Shown here piece by piece: positions 26,740 through 34,322 of a DNA stretch of 64,000 nucleotides. Where the stretch lies: NCBI RefSeq assembly GCF_023954305.1, contig NZ_JAMLIG010000001.1:3616001-3680000 (forward strand), given 5' to 3'. Position 1 is the first letter of the stretch. Each line of letters starts with the position of its first letter. The notes under the pieces were generated by a model. The model was not told where the DNA came from. It saw only the letters and a program-made list of their open reading frames with translations, and made no database searches. The translations under genes were made by a program, and so were the position numbers. The stretch comes from Mesorhizobium sp. Its GTDB lineage: Bacteria; Pseudomonadota; Alphaproteobacteria; Rhizobiales; Rhizobiaceae.

Positions 26740-27990
26740 ATGGCAGCCCCCGGTGAAAATCTGCGAATCAATCCAGACCGCTTGTGGGATTCGCTCATGG
26801 AAATGGCGAAGATCGGTCCCGGCATCGCCGGCGGCAACAACCGCCAGACGCTGACCGACGAGGACGGCGAGGGGCGGCACCTGTTCAAGCGCTGGTGCGA
26901 CGCGGCGGGCCTGACCATGGGCGTCGACCAGATGGGCACCATGTTCGCGCGGCGCGAGGGGACGGATCCGGACGCGCTGCCGGTCTATGTCGGCTCGCAT
27001 CTCGACACCCAGCCGACGGGCGGCAAGTTCGACGGCGTGCTGGGCGTGCTCGGCGGACTGGAGGTGGTCCGCACGCTGAACGACCTCGGCATCAGGACGA
27101 AGCATCCGATCGTCGTCACCAACTGGACCAACGAGGAGGGCACGCGCTTCGCGCCGGCCATGCTGGCGTCGGGCGTGTTCGCAGGCGTCCACGAGCAGGA
27201 CTGGGCCTACGACCGCAAGGACGCCAAGGGCAAGCGCTTCGGCGACGAGCTGGAGCGCATCGGCTGGAAGGGCGACGAGGAAGTCGGCCAGCGCAAGATG
27301 AAGGCCTTCTTCGAACTCCATATCGAGCAGGGGCCGATCCTGGAGGACGAGGGGATCGACATCGGGGTCGTCACCCATGGCCAGGGACTGAAATGGCTGC
27401 AGGTGACGCTGACCGGCAAGGAAAGCCACACCGGCTCGACGCCGATGCCGAAGCGCCGCAATGCCGGGCTCGGCATGGCGCGGGTGACCGAGATGGTGCA
27501 CGAGGTGGCGATGGACTACCAGCCGGACGCGGTCGGCGCGATCGGCCACATGGAGGTCTATCCGAACTCGCGCAACATCATCGCCGGACGCTGCGTCTTC
27601 ACCATCGACATCCGCTCGCCGGAGAAGGAGGTGCTGGACGAGATGGATGCGCGCATCCGCGCCGGCGTCGACCTGATCTGCGAGGCGCTCGACATCAAAT
27701 ACGAGATCGAGCAGGTGGGGCATTTCGACCCTGTCACCTTCGACGAGGGCTGCGTCAAGGCTGTCCGCGACGCGGCGACACGCCTCGGTTACACGCACCG
27801 CAATATCGTCTCCGGCGCGGGGCACGACGCCTGCTGGATCAACCGGGTGGCGCCGACGGCGATGGTGATGTGTCCCTGCGTCGACGGCCTGTCGCACAAC
27901 GAGGCCGAGGAGATTTCGAAGGAATGGGCGGCCGCGGGGGCGGACGTGCTGTTCCACGCAGTGGTCGAGACGGCGGAGATCGTGGGGTGA
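26740..27990 (+). CDS. pydC: N-carbamoyl-beta-alanine amidohydrolase (beta-ureidopropionase, M20 family)
   Basis: A 416-residue zinc-dependent amidohydrolase of the M20/AmaB type. Metal and substrate landmarks in order: GSHLDTQPTGGKFDG, NWTNEEGTRF, HIEQGPILEDEGI, GKESHTGSTPMPKRRNA (dimer interface) and GAGHDACWINR. It hydrolyses N-carbamoyl-beta-alanine to beta-alanine, CO2 and ammonia, the third step of reductive pyrimidine breakdown. Context (dihydropyrimidinase, PreTA and beta-alanine aminotransferase nearby) favours this over an allantoate or L-carbamoylase role. AGGAG ribosome site before the ATG. Confidence 0.9.
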   Translation: MAAPGENLRINPDRLWDSLMEMAKIGPGIAGGNNRQTLTDEDGEGRHLFKRWCDAAGLTMGVDQMGTMFARREGTDPDALPVYVGSHLDTQPTGGKFDGVLGVLGGLEVVRTLNDLGIRTKHPIVVTNWTNEEGTRFAPAMLASGVFAGVHEQDWAYDRKDAKGKRFGDELERIGWKGDEEVGQRKMKAFFELHIEQGPILEDEGIDIGVVTHGQGLKWLQVTLTGKESHTGSTPMPKRRNAGLGMARVTEMVHEVAMDYQPDAVGAIGHMEVYPNSRNIIAGRCVFTIDIRSPEKEVLDEMDARIRAGVDLICEALDIKYEIEQVGHFDPVTFDEGCVKAVRDAATRLGYTHRNIVSGAGHDACWINRVAPTAMVMCPCVDGLSHNEAEEISKEWAAAGADVLFHAVVETAEIVG

Positions 27991-27994
27991 GAAT

Positions 27995-28630
27995 TTGACA
28001 GTCGCCACGGTTCTGGCCTTCGCCGCCATGGCGGCGCTGCTGATCATGTCGCCCGGTCCAAATGGGGTGCTGATCGCCAAGACCGTTCCAACGTCCGGCA
28101 AGGCGGCAGGGTTTGCCAACATCGCGGGTTTCGCGGTTGCCTTCTTTGTCCACGGGGCCTTCGCGATCTTCGGCCTGTCGGTGCTGCTGCTTCAATCGGC
28201 CAACCTGTTCCTGCTCGTGAAACTGGCCGGCGCGGCTTATCTGATCTGGATCGGTGTCAAAGCGCTGAGCGAAGCGCTGCGCGGCGCGCCCGCAAGGCTC
28301 CTTGACGTCGCGCCAGCGCGGAACCGGCGGACGCTGGCGAAGGCCTTCGGCGAGGGGTTCCTCACCAATGCGCTGAATCCCAAGGTCGCGATGTTCTACA
28401 TCGCAGCCTTTCCCCAGTTCATCCCGCAGGACAGTGCTGCGCCGGCGGCCGCGTTCCTGCTAGTCGGAATACACGCGTTCCTGAACATGGCCTGGTTCGG
28501 GCCGATGGTGCTGCTGTTCGACCGCCTCTCTCTGGTAGCGCGCAGCGGCCGGGTCCAGCGCGTCGTCAAAGGACTGACCGGCGCTGTCTTCGTCGGCTTC
28601 GGAATCAAGCTCGCGACGCTGAGGGCCTGA
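27995..28630 (+). CDS. LysE family translocator
   Basis: A 211-residue inner-membrane exporter of the LysE/RhtB family, with about six helices and the family start SPGPNGVLIAKTVP and later GFLTNALNPKVAMFYIAAFPQF. The TTG start at 27995 is 4 bases after the amidohydrolase stop, so it belongs to that operon. LysE proteins export amino acids; here it could remove excess beta-alanine or alanine, which is inference. The next gene starts immediately after its stop. Confidence 0.85.
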   Translation: MTVATVLAFAAMAALLIMSPGPNGVLIAKTVPTSGKAAGFANIAGFAVAFFVHGAFAIFGLSVLLLQSANLFLLVKLAGAAYLIWIGVKALSEALRGAPARLLDVAPARNRRTLAKAFGEGFLTNALNPKVAMFYIAAFPQFIPQDSAAPAAAFLLVGIHAFLNMAWFGPMVLLFDRLSLVARSGRVQRVVKGLTGAVFVGFGIKLATLRA

Positions 28631-29509
28631 ATGGACGTCGAAGGCCTTCTCCAGAGCGTCATCCGGTTTTCGAACTTCATGACCTCGCGGCTCGTGGTGT
28701 CGGGCGTCGTGTTTTACATAGTGTCCGGCTTCACCGACATCGGTTCCTCGACGGAAGGTCTGCTGCCCAATGCGGATATCCTCAACGAGGTGGTGCAGAA
28801 CTACCAGAACATTTTCGATGTGCTGGGCGTATCGGATTTTGCTTTGCTTCTAATCCTGTTCATGTTCCTGACGACGATCCATATCGTCTACGTCGTGTTC
28901 AACCGCCTGGGCAGCTATATCCCGCCGGCGATCATTCCGCTGTCTGGCTGGGAAGCGAACGACGACGTGACGCTCGCGGCCTTCGACATCCTGCGCGAGG
29001 CACGCGGCGAGGAGCATACGGACGAGGAAAACCAGCGGCTCTACGAATTCAAGAAGAAGCTGCGCGAGATCGAGCAGACGACGGAAGCGTCATATCACGA
29101 CGAGATCGCCGGCATGGCAACGGCCTACAACATCTCCAAGACCTTCATCGTCTTCGTCGCGCTTTCCGGTGTCTACGCGGTGGTTCCGGGCAAGTATTCC
29201 GGAGACATGGGCATCCTCGCGGGCATTCTCGGCCTGGCGATCGTGACCGCCGCCTATACGGCCTTCGCGATCTTCCGCGCAAACTACGAGCGGATCGCGG
29301 AACTAAGGCAGGCGCTGATCGTGCAGTTCATGGAGTTCTCGCGCATCTGGGCGCCGCAGGAATATCAGCAGCGGATAGAAGGGGCCTGCGCTCCTTCCCG
29401 GGAACTCAAGCCCGCTCACTTCGCCGTGCTGGTACCGGTCTTCGGCACACTCGATGAAATGGTGGACGAGATGCGGCGCTGGCGCGAACGGCGCGCGCGC
29501 CGGGCATGA
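28631..29509 (+). CDS. Uncharacterised four-helix membrane protein
   Basis: A 292-residue protein that I do not recognise. Hydrophobic segments lie at about residues 20-34, 67-90, 167-186 and 195-216. A charged cytoplasmic-type loop (about 110-160, EARGEEHTDEENQRLYEFKKKLREIEQTTE) separates the two helix pairs and a basic tail ends in RRWRERRARRA. Its ATG touches the LysE stop codon, so it is co-translated with that exporter, but no transport family is apparent. Base composition matches its neighbours. Confidence 0.7.
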   Translation: MDVEGLLQSVIRFSNFMTSRLVVSGVVFYIVSGFTDIGSSTEGLLPNADILNEVVQNYQNIFDVLGVSDFALLLILFMFLTTIHIVYVVFNRLGSYIPPAIIPLSGWEANDDVTLAAFDILREARGEEHTDEENQRLYEFKKKLREIEQTTEASYHDEIAGMATAYNISKTFIVFVALSGVYAVVPGKYSGDMGILAGILGLAIVTAAYTAFAIFRANYERIAELRQALIVQFMEFSRIWAPQEYQQRIEGACAPSRELKPAHFAVLVPVFGTLDEMVDEMRRWRERRARRA

Positions 29510-29570
29510 GGGGTGTTGAAAGGCGCGGGGGAGAGGTCGATACTGTGCGCTCGATCCGCAGGAGGTCCCT

Positions 29571-29786
29571 ATGGGGCGCCCGAGAGAGTTGACGGAAGAG
29601 GAGCGGGCCGAGCTGCTCGCCAAGGGCTACAGGCCCGTGGAGATGTGGGTGGCGGATTTGTCCAAGGCGGAGGTCCGGTTGCGCCTCGGTTCAGAACTGA
29701 AGGCTATTCGTGAGGCGGACATGCGGTCCGGGGAGATTGAGCGTCTGAGCGAAACCGTCGAGGATCTCGCGGATGATTTCGATTGA
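29571..29786 (+). CDS. Antitoxin of a MazEF-type pair (DUF3018, MazE-like)
   Basis: A 71-residue protein beginning MGRPRELTEEERAELLAKGYRP, characteristic of the DUF3018 antitoxin family paired with MazF. The N-terminus would bind DNA and the acidic C-terminus (ETVEDLADDFD) would wrap the toxin. The ribosome site AGGAGG is strong. Its stop overlaps the toxin start by 1 base. It lies between the exporter/membrane-protein genes and the dihydropyrimidinase gene, in the same direction. Confidence 0.85.
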   Translation: MGRPRELTEEERAELLAKGYRPVEMWVADLSKAEVRLRLGSELKAIREADMRSGEIERLSETVEDLADDFD

Positions 29787-30118
29787 TGAGGCGCGGCGAC
29801 GTGGTCCTTGTTTCCGGTAAGGGCGACTATGGCAAGGCCCGCCCAGCGATCGTTGTTCAGGCCGACTATCTCATCGACGGACTGGACAGCCTTACGGTCT
29901 GCCCTCTCACGAGCGACATATTGAACAGGGAGTATCTTCGCGTAGCGGTAGAGCCGACTGCCGAAAACGGTCTGAAACTGCCTTCGGACATGATGGTCGA
30001 CAAACTGCAGACCTACCCGAAAGCGAAAGTATTCGGACCGATAGGCCACGTCAGCGAGATCGACATCCGTCGTCTCGACGCGGCGCCGTCCTTCTTCTTC
30101 CAACTTGGTCCGGTCTGA
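29786..30118 (+). CDS. MazF-like toxin (PemK/MazF endoribonuclease)
   Basis: A 110-residue toxin with the SH3-like PemK/MazF fold: MRRGDVVLVSGKGDYGKARPAIVVQ at the start, the LTVCPLTSD strand and a later PSDMMVDKLQTYPKAK segment with the catalytic-type Ser/Thr context. MazF proteins cut single-stranded RNA at short sites. The ATG at 29786 shares its A with the antitoxin TGA. The dihydropyrimidinase gene follows 40 bases later in the same direction, so read-through from the TA promoter could reach it. Confidence 0.88.
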   Translation: MRRGDVVLVSGKGDYGKARPAIVVQADYLIDGLDSLTVCPLTSDILNREYLRVAVEPTAENGLKLPSDMMVDKLQTYPKAKVFGPIGHVSEIDIRRLDAAPSFFFQLGPV

Positions 30119-30158
30119 CGGCGGCGCCGCGCGAATTCTGAAAACAGTGGGGAACATC

Positions 30159-31610
30159 ATGTCCAAAGTCATCAAGAACGGAACCATCGTCACCGCCGAC
30201 CGCTCGTGGAAGGCGGATGTGCTCATCAGGCACGGCAGGATCGAGGCGATCGGGCCGGATCTCCACGGCGACCACGAGTATGACGCGACTGGCTGCTACG
30301 TGATGCCGGGCGGCATCGACCCGCACACGCATCTGGAAATGCCGTTCATGGGCACCTATTCGGCCGACGATTTCGAGAGCGGGACGCGGGCGGCGCTGTC
30401 GGGCGGGACGACCATGGTTGTCGACTTCTGCCTGCCGTCCCCCAACCAGTCGCTGCTCGAGGCGCTGCAGATGTGGGACAACAAGACGTCGCGGGCGGCG
30501 TGTGATTACTCGTTCCACATGGCGATCACCTGGTGGGGCAAGCAGGTGTTCGACGAGATGAAGACCGTCGTCGACAAGGGCATCACCTCGTTCAAGCATT
30601 TCATGGCCTACAAGGGCGCGCTTATGGTCAACGACGACGAGATGTATGCCTCGTTCCAGCGCTGCGCCGAGCTCGGCGCGCTGCCGCTGGTGCATGCCGA
30701 GAACGGCGACGTGGTGGCGGCGCTGTCGCAGAAGCTTCTCGCCGACGGCAACAATGGGCCGGAGGCGCATGCCTATTCGCGCCCGCCCGAGGTCGAGGGC
30801 GAGGCGACCAACCGTGCGATCATGATCGCCGACATGGCCGGCGTGCCGCTCTATGTCGTGCATACCTCCTGCGAGCAGAGCCACGAGGCGATCCGCCGCG
30901 CCCGGCAGAAGGGCATGCGCGTCTATGGCGAGCCGCTGATCCAGCATCTCGTGCTCGACGAGACCGAGTATTTCAACAAGGACTGGGACCATGCGGCGCG
31001 CCGCGTGATGAGCCCGCCCTTCCGCAACAAGGCCCACCAGGATTCGCTATGGGCGGGCCTGCAGGCCGGCTCGCTGCAGGTGGTGGCGACCGACCACTGT
31101 GCCTTCACCACCAAGCAGAAGCGGTTCGGGGTGGGCGATTTCACCAAGATCCCGAACGGTACCGGCGGGCTTGAGGACCGGCTGCCGGTGCTGTGGACGG
31201 CCGGCGTCAACACCGGCCGGCTCACGCCCAACGAATTCGTCGCGGTGACGTCGACCAACATCGCCAAGATCCTCAACATGTATCCGAAGAAGGGCGCGAT
31301 CGTCGAAGGCGCGGATGCCGACGTGATCGTCTGGGATCCGAAGAAGAAGAAGACGATCACGGCCGGCAAGCAGCAGTCGGTCATCGATTACAACGTGTTC
31401 GAGGGTTTCGAGGTGACGGGCCTGCCGCGCTACGTGTTCACGCGCGGCGAAGTGGCCGTCGACGACGGAAAGGTGCAGGCGAAGCCGGGCCACGGCCAGT
31501 TCGTCGGCCGCGAGCCCAAGGGGGCTGTCAACCGCGCGCTGTCGACCTGGAAGGAACTCGTCGCGCCGCGCAAGGTCGAGCGGACCGGGATCCCTGCGAG
31601 CGGCGTATGA
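30159..31610 (+). CDS. hydA: Dihydropyrimidinase (D-hydantoinase)
   Basis: A 483-residue zinc amidohydrolase. Metal ligands and substrate landmarks in order: GGIDPHTHLEMPF, the carboxylated lysine in SFKHFMAYKGAL, HAENGD, VVHTSCEQSHE and ATDHCAFTTKQK. It opens dihydrouracil and dihydrothymine to N-carbamoyl-beta-alanine and N-carbamoyl-3-aminoisobutyrate, the second step of the pathway (often called pydB). ATG at 30159 with GTGGGGAA upstream; a longer frame from 30105 runs into mazF and is rejected. It overlaps the next small gene by 4 bases. Confidence 0.94.
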   Translation: MSKVIKNGTIVTADRSWKADVLIRHGRIEAIGPDLHGDHEYDATGCYVMPGGIDPHTHLEMPFMGTYSADDFESGTRAALSGGTTMVVDFCLPSPNQSLLEALQMWDNKTSRAACDYSFHMAITWWGKQVFDEMKTVVDKGITSFKHFMAYKGALMVNDDEMYASFQRCAELGALPLVHAENGDVVAALSQKLLADGNNGPEAHAYSRPPEVEGEATNRAIMIADMAGVPLYVVHTSCEQSHEAIRRARQKGMRVYGEPLIQHLVLDETEYFNKDWDHAARRVMSPPFRNKAHQDSLWAGLQAGSLQVVATDHCAFTTKQKRFGVGDFTKIPNGTGGLEDRLPVLWTAGVNTGRLTPNEFVAVTSTNIAKILNMYPKKGAIVEGADADVIVWDPKKKKTITAGKQQSVIDYNVFEGFEVTGLPRYVFTRGEVAVDDGKVQAKPGHGQFVGREPKGAVNRALSTWKELVAPRKVERTGIPASGV

Positions 31611-32041
31611 CGCGGGTTGGGGGAGAGAACGGCAGCAGGCGCAGCGCCCGACCGATCGGCTATGTCCTCGCCTCGGCCGGCCTCGGCTTCGCCGTGGCAG
31701 CCGGCCCAGCAATGGCGGGCGACGATGCGCCGTGGCTGACCGGAATCTATGGAAACGCGCCGGGTTGCGCGTGGACGAGAGGGGGCGATCGACATGCCGA
31801 CGATTCGCTGGCCGTGCTTCGGCCTGACGGTTTCGAAAGCTACGTGATGGAGTGCGATTTCCTTGCCGTCCAGCGCGGGAAGGGCGCCGTGGTCGTCACC
31901 GCGCTCTGCGGCCATGAAGGCGAAGACCTGCTCACCGCCTCGCTCGTCATCATCCGCGACGCCTGGGACCCCGAGGACAAGTCGAAACGGGTTACCGACG
32001 GCGACGGCAACGAATGGGCGATCGTGGCGCCTTGCGATTGA
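31607..32041 (+). CDS. Small exported hypothetical protein
   Basis: A 144-residue protein of unknown function. Residues about 15-40 form a signal peptide (IGYVLASAGLGFAVAAGPAMAGDD). The mature part has three or four cysteines (APGCAWTRGGD, VMECDFLAV, TALCGHEGED, IVAPCD) that could form disulfides in the periplasm. The ATG overlaps the hydantoinase stop (ATGA), so the two are coupled. The coupling may be historical, since no link between such a protein and pyrimidine breakdown is known. Confidence 0.65.
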   Translation: MTRVGGENGSRRSARPIGYVLASAGLGFAVAAGPAMAGDDAPWLTGIYGNAPGCAWTRGGDRHADDSLAVLRPDGFESYVMECDFLAVQRGKGAVVVTALCGHEGEDLLTASLVIIRDAWDPEDKSKRVTDGDGNEWAIVAPCD

Positions 32042-32136
32042 GGCGGTCGACGCTCGGGGAGAGCGCGCGAATCCGCTTGTTTTTGCAGTGCCCCATTCTA
32101 TCGTTTGTTTTTCGGCACCTTTTGTTCGGCACCTGA

Positions 32137-32916
32137 ATGCAATCAATCATTTCCGCCCGTAAGCTCGATCTCGTGTTCCAGACCGCGGACGGTCCGGTCC
32201 ATGCGTTCAACGACGTGAACCTGGAGGTCGCCAAGGGCGAATTCGTCTCGTTCATCGGGCCGTCCGGTTGCGGCAAGACGACGTTCCTGCGCGTCATCGC
32301 CGATCTCGAAAAGCCGACCGGCGGGTCGATCAGCGTCAACGGAATGACGCCGGAGAAAGCGCGCGAGGCGCGGGCCTACGGTTACGTCTTCCAGGCCGCG
32401 GCGCTCTACCCTTGGCGGACGATCGAGAAGAACATCGCGCTGCCGCTGGAGATCATGGGGATCGCCAAGGCCGAGCAGGCGGTGCGGATCAAGCGGACGC
32501 TGGCGCTGGTCAACCTCACGGGGTTCGAGAAGAAATTTCCCTGGCAGTTGTCGGGCGGCATGCAGCAGCGCGCGTCGATCGCGCGCGCGCTCGCCTTCGA
32601 CGCCGACCTGCTCCTGATGGACGAGCCGTTCGGCGCGCTCGACGAGATCGTGCGCGACCACCTGAACGAGCAATTGCTGCAGCTGTGGGCCCGCACCGAC
32701 AAGACGATCTGCTTCGTCACGCATTCGATTCCCGAGGCGGTCTATCTCTCGACCAAGATCGTGGTCATGTCGCCGCGCCCGGGCCGCGTCACCGATATCA
32801 TCGAGTCGACGCTGCCGAAGGAGCGGCCTCTCGACATCCGCGAAACGCCGGAATTCCTGGCCATCGCCGCACGGGTGCGCGACGGCTTGAGGGCAGGGCA
32901 CAGCTATGAGGATTGA
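32137..32916 (+). CDS. ABC transporter ATPase (NrtD/SsuB/TauB type)
   Basis: A 259-residue ATPase with Walker A GPSGCGKTT (about residue 43), Q-loop FQAAALYPWRT, signature LSGGMQQR and Walker B LLLMDEPFGALD. It energises an NMT1/THI5-type importer made with the two permeases and binding protein downstream. The A+T-rich stretch before it (32080-32130) holds two copies of TTCGGCACCT and is a likely promoter region. The operon is interrupted just after this gene by a repeat-flanked DUF559 cassette. Confidence 0.88.
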   Translation: MQSIISARKLDLVFQTADGPVHAFNDVNLEVAKGEFVSFIGPSGCGKTTFLRVIADLEKPTGGSISVNGMTPEKAREARAYGYVFQAAALYPWRTIEKNIALPLEIMGIAKAEQAVRIKRTLALVNLTGFEKKFPWQLSGGMQQRASIARALAFDADLLLMDEPFGALDEIVRDHLNEQLLQLWARTDKTICFVTHSIPEAVYLSTKIVVMSPRPGRVTDIIESTLPKERPLDIRETPEFLAIAARVRDGLRAGHSYED

Positions 32917-32933
32917 GGATAAGGGGCAGCGGT

Positions 32934-33002
32934 CGCGATTGGCGACCTCCTCTCCCCTCGGGGAGAGGGTGGACTGCGCGAAGCGCAGGACGGGTGAGGG
33001 GG
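32934..33002 (+). repeat. Left 69-bp repeat of the DUF559 cassette
   Basis: Inverted partner of the repeat at 33365-33433; by eye about 62 of 69 positions agree when one is reverse-complemented. It contains two hairpins, one with stem CTCTCCC/GGGAGAG and one around CTGCGCGAAGCGCAG. The DUF559 frame begins 2 bases after it. It lies 18 bases after the ATPase stop. Confidence 0.85.
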
Positions 33003-33003
33003 C

Positions 33004-33450
33004 ATGATAGCCGATCCGACCAAAAGGCGTTCCGGCGCGACTGCTCGTGCGCGCTCGCTCAGGCAACAGGATGTCGAGCCGGAGTATCGTCTTTGGGGCG
33101 AACTCCGCAATCGTCGGCTGAACGGTCACAAATTCGCGCGGCAGATACCGCTCGGGCCTTACATCGTTGATTTCGTATGCCGAGAGCACGGCCTGATTCT
33201 GGAACTCGACGGTGCACAGCACTCCGGAGACATACGAGAGGCGGAGCGCACTGCCTATCTGGTCCGGAATGGATACTCGGTCTTGCGCTTCTGGAATCAC
33301 GAAGTGCTGAAAGAGCGGCGGGCAGTGCTCGACACAATACTCGCCGCGTTGGAGGGGCGCCTCTCCCCCTCATCCGGCCTGCGCTTCGCGCAGTCCACCT
33401 TCTCCCCAAGGGGAGAAGAGGCCGTCAATCGCGGACGGCTCGATCCATGA
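33004..33450 (+). CDS. DUF559 endonuclease-domain protein in a repeat-flanked cassette
   Basis: A 148-residue protein. The core (about residues 25-115) matches the DUF559 restriction-endonuclease-like domain: LWGELRNRRLNGHKFARQ, YIVDFVCREHGLILELDG with the conserved acidic and QH residues, and VLRFWNHEVLKE. These are related to Vsr/MutH-like nucleases. The C-terminal ~25 residues (LSPSSGLRFAQSTFSPRGEE) are encoded by the right-hand repeat itself. Its stop overlaps the permease start (ATGA). It sits between an ATPase gene and its permease genes, so it is a later insertion. Catalytic activity and target are unknown. Confidence 0.85.
   Translation: MIADPTKRRSGATARARSLRQQDVEPEYRLWGELRNRRLNGHKFARQIPLGPYIVDFVCREHGLILELDGAQHSGDIREAERTAYLVRNGYSVLRFWNHEVLKERRAVLDTILAALEGRLSPSSGLRFAQSTFSPRGEEAVNRGRLDP
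33365..33433 (-). repeat. Right 69-bp repeat of the DUF559 cassette
   Basis: Reverse-complement copy of the repeat at 32934-33002 with about seven differences. It overlaps the 3' end of the DUF559 gene and codes for part of its C-terminus. The permease gene begins 14 bases beyond it. Confidence 0.85.
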
Positions 33451-34322
33451 ACGCACTCCGAAACACCTTCCCCGTCCTCGTCATCCTGGCGCTGATCGTC
33501 GCCGCCTGGTACGTCGGCTCGTATGCACTGAATGCGCCGTTCCAGCGCGATCTCGACCGGCGTGCGGGCGAGACGCCGACGGCGTGGGAATTCGTCGTCA
33601 AGACGATGACGCAGCCAAAGCCGACGCTGCCGGCTCCGCACCAGGTGGCCCAGAATTTTTTCGAGAACACGTTCCTGCGGAAGGTCACGTCGAACCGCAG
33701 CCTGGTCTACCATGCGTGGGTTACGCTGTCGGCGACGCTGCTCGGCTTCGCATTCGGCACCGTGCTGGGGATCGCGATCGCCGTCGGAATCGTCCATGTG
33801 ACGACGCTCGACCGCTCGCTGATGCCGTGGATCATCGCCTCGCAGACGATCCCCATCCTGGCGCTGGCGCCGATGATCATCGTGGTGCTGGCGGCCATCG
33901 GCGTCACCGGACTGATCCCGAAATCGCTAATCTCGACCTATCTGTCCTTCTTTCCGGTGGCGGTCGGCATGGTGAAAGGGCTGCGCTCGCCCGAATTCAC
34001 CCATCTCGACCTGATGCACACCTACAATGCCACGAAGCGCCAAGTGTTCTGGAAGCTGCGCGTGCCGGCTTCGGTGCCGTTCCTCTTCACTTCGATGAAG
34101 GTGGCCGTCGCCGCGAGCCTCGTCGGTGCGATCGTCGGCGAACTGCCGACGGGCGCGGTGGCCGGCATCGGCGCCAAGCTGCTCAACGGCTCCTACTACA
34201 GCCAGACGATCGACATGTTCGCGGCCCTCGTCGCCGGATCGGTGGTGGCGGTGGTGCTGGTGCTGCTCGTCGGTCTGGCGGGCCGCATCACCGAGCGTCT
34301 GATGGGAGCGCGGCCGGCATGA
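33447..34322 (+). CDS. ABC transporter permease 1 (BPD_transp_1, NMT1-type system)
   Basis: A 291-residue inner-membrane permease with an N-terminal helix (VLVILALIVAAWYVGSYAL) and five more helices. The coupling loop is visible as LMHTYNATKRQVFWKLRVPASVPFLFTSMKVA. ATG at 33447 overlaps the DUF559 stop; the frame is open far upstream, but that part lies inside the cassette in the wrong frame. Its own stop overlaps the next permease start (ATGA), so the two halves are made together. Confidence 0.87.
   Translation: MNALRNTFPVLVILALIVAAWYVGSYALNAPFQRDLDRRAGETPTAWEFVVKTMTQPKPTLPAPHQVAQNFFENTFLRKVTSNRSLVYHAWVTLSATLLGFAFGTVLGIAIAVGIVHVTTLDRSLMPWIIASQTIPILALAPMIIVVLAAIGVTGLIPKSLISTYLSFFPVAVGMVKGLRSPEFTHLDLMHTYNATKRQVFWKLRVPASVPFLFTSMKVAVAASLVGAIVGELPTGAVAGIGAKLLNGSYYSQTIDMFAALVAGSVVAVVLVLLVGLAGRITERLMGARPA

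Noticed and set aside
30105..30158. Upstream start for dihydropyrimidinase inside mazF
   Set aside because: It would add 18 residues without similarity to hydantoinases; the ATG at 30159 gives the normal N-terminus and has a purine-rich site.
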